Shown here in pieces: positions 15,316 through 19,817 of a DNA stretch of 19,817 bases. Within the stretch, counting starts at the first letter, position 1, and every line of letters starts with the position of its first letter. Made by a program: the position numbers and the translations under genes. The stretch is from CAYPJE01 sp964410945 (GTDB lineage Bacteria > Fidelibacterota > Marinisomatia > Marinisomatales > TCS56). The notes below the pieces were generated by a model, which worked only from the letters and a program-made list of their open reading frames with translations, searched no databases and was not told the DNA's origin. The stretch lies in assembly GCA_964410945.1 (NCBI GenBank), contig CAYPJE010000052.1, forward strand, positions 1 through 19,817, in the 5' to 3' direction.

Positions 15316-16329
15316 TTATTTAATAGCAGTTACAGCAGTTAATTTTTCTACAAATCTGTCAGCATATTTTTCCAGGCCCAGATTATTGGTAGTCTCAATA
15401 GTATTGATAACATGCGTTGGGAATGATTGCGCTCCGGATAAGGCACCGGCCATACTACCTGCAATGGCCCCAATCGTATCACAGTCACCACCCATGTTGG
15501 CGGCTGCCTTTATTACTGGCCAAGGCTCTCCGGCATACATAACAACCAGAGCCAGGGCGGTGGGAACTGCCTCTGTAGTGGCTACTCCGGTGCCGATATA
15601 ATTATATAAATCAGACCAGATTTCTTTCTCCGGTTTGCCTGAGTTGACCAATTCAAGAGCCCATTCGGTTCTGTGCCTGATTGAGGCAGCGGTGTACAGA
15701 TTGCCGCAAGTCATACCTTTTCGCACACCATAGAAATAGGAATCAATACAATCATTCAGATCGGAACCGTCAATGGCGGCAGCAATAAATGCTGCTACTC
15801 CAGCCGCCCCGGAAATGGCGATATTGGTGTTGTGGGTTGGCATGCAGACCTCGGCCGTATCCACAACCACAGCCTCCAGATTACCAGGATTAGCCAGTCC
15901 AACCGGAGAAATTCGCATACTGGCACCATTGGTATCACCGATCATTCCAGTCTTGGATATATCTTCACCTTCCTTGATCAATTTCAGCGCTCGCAGTGAG
16001 CTTGGGCCCAGGTATAATCCTTCAAAGGCATTAATGCTTTCAGCCCAGCCAATCAGTTTCTCCGCAGCGCCACGGGCAGTAAATCCACCCGTCTCCAAAA
16101 ACAGGTCTGCCAGGAGCAGGGTTTGCTGAGTATCATCAGTGATTTCACCAGCCACCATATTATCATGGATCATATGTCCTGGCGGAGCCGGTAGAAAATC
16201 ATTCACCCCGTCTGGGTAGATTTCCTCGATTTTTTTCGGTGGGAACAACGAGGTTGGCATACCCAGCGCATCACCGGCGGCAACACCTAATAGACAACCA
16301 AAGATTCTATCATGCAAAATATCTTTCAT
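15316..16329 (-). CDS. ADP-ribosylglycohydrolase (ARH/DraG) family enzyme
   Basis: Proteins of this family use two Mg2+ ions to break N-glycosidic or O-glycosidic bonds of ADP-ribose or ribosyl compounds. The 337-residue product has the N-terminal motif GCLLGVAAGDALG (11-23), the metal motif TDDTQQT (64-70), GDTNGASMRISPVGL (131-145), and the second metal motif GGDCDT (280-285). All are intact except that the middle residue of the usual DTD is cysteine. There is no signal peptide. The ATG at 16329 is preferred, but a GTG at 16338 overlaps the upstream stop codon as GTGA, so translation is coupled either way. E. coli YegU is a relative found with a nucleoside transporter and GntR regulator. 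Here the likely role is cleaving a ribosyl bond in an imported nucleoside-like compound rather than reversing protein ADP-ribosylation. Confidence 0.88.
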   Translation of the reverse strand: MKDILHDRIFGCLLGVAAGDALGMPTSLFPPKKIEEIYPDGVNDFLPAPPGHMIHDNMVAGEITDDTQQTLLLADLFLETGGFTARGAAEKLIGWAESINAFEGLYLGPSSLRALKLIKEGEDISKTGMIGDTNGASMRISPVGLANPGNLEAVVVDTAEVCMPTHNTNIAISGAAGVAAFIAAAIDGSDLNDCIDSYFYGVRKGMTCGNLYTAASIRHRTEWALELVNSGKPEKEIWSDLYNYIGTGVATTEAVPTALALVVMYAGEPWPVIKAAANMGGDCDTIGAIAGSMAGALSGAQSFPTHVINTIETTNNLGLEKYADRFVEKLTAVTAIK

Positions 16330-16334
16330 CTTCT

Positions 16335-17150
16335 TCACTCTTTTTCAGTCAGCCGACCAACTCTATATACCGGTTGCCCGACAGCGGCTTTCAGGAAATC
16401 CAGTTTCTCCTCTGACAAAGAAGCCAGAACACAGGTTGAAGGACCGCCAGATTTATAAATATCAAGGCCTTGGTCTGGTTGCGATTGTATGACCAGGCCG
16501 GCACTTTCAGCCAGTTCAGACTGTTCATGGATTATGCCTTTGGAACCAACAGGTAAAATATCATGGACAAAATCAAGTTTGGCCAGGGTGCGTGCACAGA
16601 GTATATCGGCAATTTCAGGATCAGAAAGATCCACTTCATCATCGGGGGCTGACTTCGGCGTTCCCACACAGACAACCAGATCACCATCCTGTGAACTACC
16701 TGGTTTGAAATCATTCTCAGTAACACAGCCAATAATAACGATACCAACACCAGTCTGTACCGTGGGGACATTATCTTCGGTACTACCGGTCAATACTTTG
16801 TCAGGATCCAATCCAACCAATGCTAATTCAGTTCTAATGCCATCGATGATATCCCGGCCGCTGGGTTCCATTTCAACAGTCAATGTATCTACCACTAATA
16901 CGGGGATAGCACCTGCTGACAGTAGCTCCATCAGGGGAACCCGGACTGCAAAACGTCCCAAAACTTCTCCCGGTACTTCCACAAAATCGTGTTTCTTGGG
17001 ACCGATGCCACCGTCAGAATCACAGGCGACCACCATGTTAAATTCATCAGTAACCGGAACAACTGACAGATCACGTACTTTGCGGATAATTTTCCCGCTC
17101 AGACCCGGACATGATTTCACCTGATCATACATATTTATTATTGCATCCAT
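16335..17150 (-). CDS. AIR-synthase/PurM-like protein, possible CblS-type alpha-ribazole kinase
   Basis: The 271-residue protein has the PurM-like ATP-binding fold seen in AIR synthase, ThiL, SelD and HypE: CDSDGGIG (43-50) as the metal/phosphate-binding loop, VPLMELLSAGAIPVLVVDTL (71-90), and TGSTEDNVPTVQTGVG (121-136). It lacks the longer C-terminal domain landmarks of true PurM and is shorter. The CDSDGGIG and TGSTEDN..TVQTG arrangement recalls, from memory, CblS of Firmicutes, which phosphorylates alpha-ribazole for cobalamin assembly. The BtuF-like gene just upstream (24-base gap) and the BtuB/BtuG-like genes downstream support this. It is coupled to the ADP-ribosylglycohydrolase gene. 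AIR-synthase-related fold is firm; kinase and substrate are inferred. Confidence 0.7.
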   Translation of the reverse strand: MDAIINMYDQVKSCPGLSGKIIRKVRDLSVVPVTDEFNMVVACDSDGGIGPKKHDFVEVPGEVLGRFAVRVPLMELLSAGAIPVLVVDTLTVEMEPSGRDIIDGIRTELALVGLDPDKVLTGSTEDNVPTVQTGVGIVIIGCVTENDFKPGSSQDGDLVVCVGTPKSAPDDEVDLSDPEIADILCARTLAKLDFVHDILPVGSKGIIHEQSELAESAGLVIQSQPDQGLDIYKSGGPSTCVLASLSEEKLDFLKAAVGQPVYRVGRLTEKE

Positions 17151-17174
17151 ATTATCAAACCACCGTTATCAGGT

Positions 17175-18170
17175 TTAATTCTCACCAGGAACAAACGTAT
17201 CCTGTTCCTCCATGAATTGGGGTACAAAGTCCATCTCCAGCCGCTCAATTCGGCCTGGTGCATGGATTGCCTCCGCAAAGAGACGCACGGCTACTGGTAT
17301 CATCGGTCCGGCCTGTTTTGTTTTGGCAGAATTGATATACCGAACTTTACCGGTTTGAACTGCAGAAATGGTTGCCGCATCCCGCCTTCCGGCAATTTCA
17401 GAAATACTGGTGGTGCCATAGCCCCGCTGAGGGCCAGAAAAATGGGTCCCCTCCTGCCAGGCCGTTTCCCACCAGGGGATCAGGATCACTTCCGGGTTGG
17501 CTTCTAATACAGCGCCCCAAGAAACTCCTGGTGCAATACCAGGACGCTCGGAATAGATCGGGTCGGCACCTACCATCCGCATCAGCTCAACAATATAGGA
17601 ATCGGCTCCGGGAACACATTTGTAGGCATAATTGATTTCGTAATAGACCTTCACTGTTGGATATCCGGCAAATTCCTTTTCCATGGCTGCCAACTCAGCC
17701 TGGATGGAGGTAACCAGGCGATCAGCTTCCTGGTCCCGGCCAATGAATTTTCCCAGGGCAATGATCTTTTCAAAAGTTTCTCCAAGACTCGTTTCTTCCA
17801 TGTGGATATAGGGAATACCTTTTTCATCCAGAATCTTATGGAACTTCAGCTGCATTCCCGTGGCTGTTAACACCAGATCAGGTTTCAGTGAATCAACACG
17901 CTCCATTGACAGATCGGTAAAACCACCGATACTAACTAATTTCCCCGCAGTGACCAGTTCTGGAATTTCCGCTGGATAAATACAGAAGCGGGTCACTCCA
18001 ACCAGCTGGTCCTTGGCACCAATTTCCACCGCCGTCTGGGTCCAGTTCGGGGCCAATGAGACAATTTTAAATTCAGTACGAGAATCTGCTTTCTTGCCAC
18101 AGCCTGTCAGCAGGATCAATGTGATCAGTATTATCGGAAGAATACTTTTTGGTTTACGGTTTTTAAACAT
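17175..18170 (-). CDS. BtuF/FecB-like periplasmic binding lipoprotein
   Basis: The 331-residue protein is a cluster-A-III solute-binding protein (Peripla_BP_2), the class that delivers corrinoids, siderophores or heme to ABC importers. After the signal and lipobox LLTGC (C24) come the hallmark KIVSLAPNWTQTAVEIGAKDQLVGVT, then LKPDLVLT, and a C-terminal lobe with ANPEVILIPWW. The ATG at 18170 is chosen because AAGGA lies eight bases upstream; an in-frame ATG at 18191 has no such site. It is the first gene of the eleven-gene run, behind the promoter at 18350-18378. No permease or ATPase of the BtuCD type is encoded in the window, so its partner is elsewhere or unusual. Corrinoid is favoured by the BtuB/BtuG-like neighbours. 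Confidence 0.82.
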   Translation of the reverse strand: MFKNRKPKSILPIILITLILLTGCGKKADSRTEFKIVSLAPNWTQTAVEIGAKDQLVGVTRFCIYPAEIPELVTAGKLVSIGGFTDLSMERVDSLKPDLVLTATGMQLKFHKILDEKGIPYIHMEETSLGETFEKIIALGKFIGRDQEADRLVTSIQAELAAMEKEFAGYPTVKVYYEINYAYKCVPGADSYIVELMRMVGADPIYSERPGIAPGVSWGAVLEANPEVILIPWWETAWQEGTHFSGPQRGYGTTSISEIAGRRDAATISAVQTGKVRYINSAKTKQAGPMIPVAVRLFAEAIHAPGRIERLEMDFVPQFMEEQDTFVPGEN

Positions 18171-18321
18171 AGCTGATATCCTTATAAACATAATTGATTG
18201 TTTTTACTATCCAATCATTTGATAAACACAAATCAAAATCCTTCCAGGAAAAGGATATTTGACATTCGTGTGACTGATTTTTTTACCCAAGAACACTAAT
18301 CTGAAAAATCATTGCTACTAT

Positions 18322-18347
18322 TGTGTGGTTGTTGGTACAACCATACA
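18322..18347. promoter_or_regulatory. candidate operator, 26-bp imperfect palindrome
   Basis: TGTGTGGTTGT (18322-18332) and ACAACCATACA (18337-18347) are inverted repeats with one mismatch in eleven, around TGGT. The central octamer has GT, four bases, AC, the spacing of HutC-type GntR operators, though the usual TA centre is GG. It lies at or just past the predicted transcription start, a good place for repression by the GntR protein encoded at the end of the run. Confidence 0.5.
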
Positions 18348-18349
18348 GG

Positions 18350-18378
18350 AATCTAATTCATTTACAGATATCAGTCAA
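18350..18378 (-). promoter_or_regulatory. predicted sigma70-type promoter of the eleven-gene run
   Basis: On the minus strand TTGACT (18378-18373) is followed after exactly 17 bases by TAGATT (18355-18350). The -35 box matches consensus at five of six bases and the -10 box at four of six. Start of transcription would fall near 18343, inside the palindrome and about 170 bases before the first ATG. The long leader shows no cobalamin-riboswitch B12 box. Confidence 0.45.
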
Positions 18379-18418
18379 TCAATAAACATCTTATACAGTA
18401 GATAATGCTGCCTGCAGA

Positions 18419-19444
18419 TTATTCTTGCCATTCGGGAGAATTGCGAAATATCCGCTGGTATTCCGCTTTTTTACTTGCCGACAACCAGGAACAGTCAATG
18501 GCCTGCATAATCAGGACGCGAATATCATTCCGGGTAAAACCCAATTCCAGCGCCAGCTTACGGTATTCCTGCGACAGGCTGATATCAAACATGACCGGAT
18601 CGTCAGTATTGATGGAAATATTCAATCCGGCAGACCAGTAATCTTTAACCGGATGGACCTGATAAGAGTCTACGATCCCGGCACATATATTGGAGGTAGG
18701 ACAAACTTCCAGAGGAATGGCCTGTTCCTTCAGGTAAGCCACCAGCCGTGGATCTTCACAAGCCCGGGTACCATGGCCGATCCGGTCGGCCTGCAGGACC
18801 TTAACCGCATTCCAGATACTGTCTGCCCCAGCCGCTTCACCGGCGTGGGCGGAAGTGTGGAAGCCCAGCTTCCGTGCATCTTCATAGACCTGTTCAAATG
18901 CTTCCGGTGGGTAGTCCTGCTCCGATCCGCCGATCCCGATCCCGATCACGCCCAAATCGCGAACCTCAGCCACTTCCCTGAGCGTCCGACCTCCCTGCTC
19001 TGGTCCAAAATCACGCACTAGGTCAGTTACCAGAGTAATTTCCACCTCCGGTACACGATCCAGTCCCTGGCGAATAGCGGCAGTGATTTCCTGAGTTTTT
19101 AATCCCTGACGGGCAAAGTCTGGCGGGGAGTAGAAGGCTTCCGTATAAATAATATTCTGCCGGAGTTGCTCACGGGCAAAGGCTTCGGCGATCAGGGTAA
19201 AATCATCATACTCCCGGATGAACTGATTCTTCCAAACCCAGGTATCGATGAAATGAGGGAAATCTACAAATGTGAATTTGTCCCGCAACTCGGCTTCACT
19301 TTTAACCTCTTTGTCACCCCCATACTTCTGAACCAGCTGCCAGAGTGTAGAAAGAGGAATCGCCCCTTCGATATGAACATGCAGTTCGACTTTGGGGATC
19401 AGGTAAAACCAGTCTTTGGTGTTATTTTTGTGGTTTATAGCCAT
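18419..19444 (-). CDS. add: adenosine deaminase family protein
   Basis: Adenosine deaminase converts adenosine to inosine and ammonia, with a zinc ion in a TIM barrel. The 341-residue protein has all metal and catalytic motifs: HVH (H22, H24), HAGE with H200 and E203, GHG with H224, and NTDDP with D281 and D282. Length is normal for bacterial Add. There is no signal peptide, so it is cytoplasmic. The ATG at 19444 has no clear ribosome binding site, and no later start precedes the PKVELHVH motif. It stands 227 bases upstream of the eleven-gene run and may be transcribed separately. It would consume adenosine from the SAH hydrolase reaction or from uptake. Adenine deaminase and other amidohydrolase substrates cannot be ruled out. 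Confidence 0.88.
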   Translation of the reverse strand: MAINHKNNTKDWFYLIPKVELHVHIEGAIPLSTLWQLVQKYGGDKEVKSEAELRDKFTFVDFPHFIDTWVWKNQFIREYDDFTLIAEAFAREQLRQNIIYTEAFYSPPDFARQGLKTQEITAAIRQGLDRVPEVEITLVTDLVRDFGPEQGGRTLREVAEVRDLGVIGIGIGGSEQDYPPEAFEQVYEDARKLGFHTSAHAGEAAGADSIWNAVKVLQADRIGHGTRACEDPRLVAYLKEQAIPLEVCPTSNICAGIVDSYQVHPVKDYWSAGLNISINTDDPVMFDISLSQEYRKLALELGFTRNDIRVLIMQAIDCSWLSASKKAEYQRIFRNSPEWQE

Positions 19445-19574
19445 AATAATAAATTGAATTTAAAGGATGATTACATTCAATCAAGCAGCATATCAATAGA
19501 AAAAGAGAGCCAGGATACTTATTTCATCAACACCATCCATCTGCGTCCAAGAGCCTACGATGGATAAATCCTCC

Positions 19575-19817
19575 TTATTTCAGCAGGATCATTTTCCTGG
19601 TTTGGGTAAAGGCACCGGCCTGTAACCGGTACAGGTAAACACCGGCTGAAACAGGTTGACCAATACTATTTGTACCGTTCCACTGTATGATATGGTGGCC
19701 TGGTTCAACCACCCCATTTTCAAGCGTCAATACTTCCCGGCCCAGTAAATCGGTTATCACCTGGTTGACCAGCATTCTTTCACTAAGCTCATAGCTGATT
19801 GTTGTAACCGGATTGAA
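19575..19817 (-). CDS. C-terminal end of a secreted protein with type IX-style sorting domain (5' end outside window)
   Basis: The frame is open from the right edge for 80 residues to TAA at 19575. It begins FNPVTTISYELSE and contains DLLGREV, GHHIIQWNGTN and PVSAGVYLYRLQAG, ending KMILLK. This is the C-terminal sorting/FlgD-Ig-like domain that targets proteins to the type IX secretion system in Bacteroidota and occurs widely in Marinimicrobia and Calditrichota. The functional part of the protein is outside the window, so nothing can be said of its activity. It is the main clue to the lineage. Confidence 0.85.
   Translation of the reverse strand, partial: FNPVTTISYELSERMLVNQVITDLLGREVLTLENGVVEPGHHIIQWNGTNSIGQPVSAGVYLYRLQAGAFTQTRKMILLK

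Noticed and set aside
15386..17124. Long plus-strand open frames opposite the ADP-ribosylglycohydrolase and AIR-synthase-like genes
   Set aside because: They are serine- and proline-rich antisense shadows of frames with intact enzyme motifs and have no start signals.
16335..17150. Annotation as purine-biosynthesis PurM, or as ThiL, SelD or HypE
   Set aside because: The protein is shorter than PurM, lacks its purine-gene context, and its key loops differ from what I recall of ThiL, SelD and HypE. Context favours a riboside kinase, though the fold is shared.
18192..18418. Cobalamin riboswitch in the operon leader
   Set aside because: The leader was read on the minus strand for a B12 box (GCCACTG) and the surrounding helices. 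None was seen, although transport genes of this type are often riboswitch-controlled.
19535..19565. Terminator hairpin after the sorting-domain gene
   Set aside because: ATCCATC and GATGGAT can pair, but the 17-base loop is long, the stem is only seven pairs and no T tract follows.

Overview
The window carries about seventeen protein-coding genes, all read from the minus strand, so transcription runs from high to low coordinates. The organism looks like a Gram-negative member of the FCB group (Bacteroidota, Marinimicrobia, Calditrichota or relatives). The evidence is a type IX secretion-style C-terminal sorting domain at the right edge, two TonB-dependent receptors, one with a carboxypeptidase-regulatory-like N-terminal domain, several lipoproteins with acidic residues after the lipobox cysteine, and moderate GC. 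I cannot place it more finely. I saw no rRNA, tRNA, CRISPR or insertion sequence.

Layout in the direction of transcription. (1) 19817-19575 is the 3' end of a secreted protein with a sorting domain. (2) 19444-18419 is an adenosine deaminase. (3) After a 227-bp regulatory gap comes a tightly packed run of eleven genes, 18170 to 4366: a BtuF-like binding lipoprotein, an AIR-synthase-like protein resembling alpha-ribazole kinase CblS, an ADP-ribosylglycohydrolase-family enzyme, two TonB-dependent receptors, a BtuG-like beta-propeller lipoprotein, an adenosylhomocysteinase-family enzyme, a CNT-family nucleoside transporter, an EamA/DMT transporter, a metallophosphoesterase lipoprotein and a GntR/UTRA regulator. 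(4) 4143-3133 is an isoaspartyl peptidase/asparaginase lipoprotein. (5) 2818-1264 is a C_GCAxxG_C_C redox protein overlapping a methyltransferase. (6) 1166-1 holds a possible 50-residue gene and the start of a 7TM-PAS sensor protein that leaves the window.

The eleven-gene run is the main point of interest. Its outer-membrane and periplasmic parts (BtuB-like receptors, BtuG-like propeller, BtuF-like binding protein) resemble corrinoid import. Its cytoplasmic part (ADP-ribosylglycohydrolase family, a kinase-like protein, a nucleoside permease, GntR/UTRA) resembles the E. coli yegTUVW nucleoside operon. The CblS-like protein could join the two themes, because alpha-ribazole is the nucleoside part of the cobalamin lower ligand. 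The CNT transporter and the adenosylhomocysteinase homologue both differ at residues that normally recognise the nucleoside, which suggests an unusual nucleoside-like ligand. No BtuCD permease or ATPase and no cobalamin riboswitch were seen. Instead, a promoter overlapped by a 26-bp imperfect palindrome lies in front of the first gene and is a candidate operator for the GntR protein encoded last. Corrinoid or nucleoside scavenging is inference from family membership and context.
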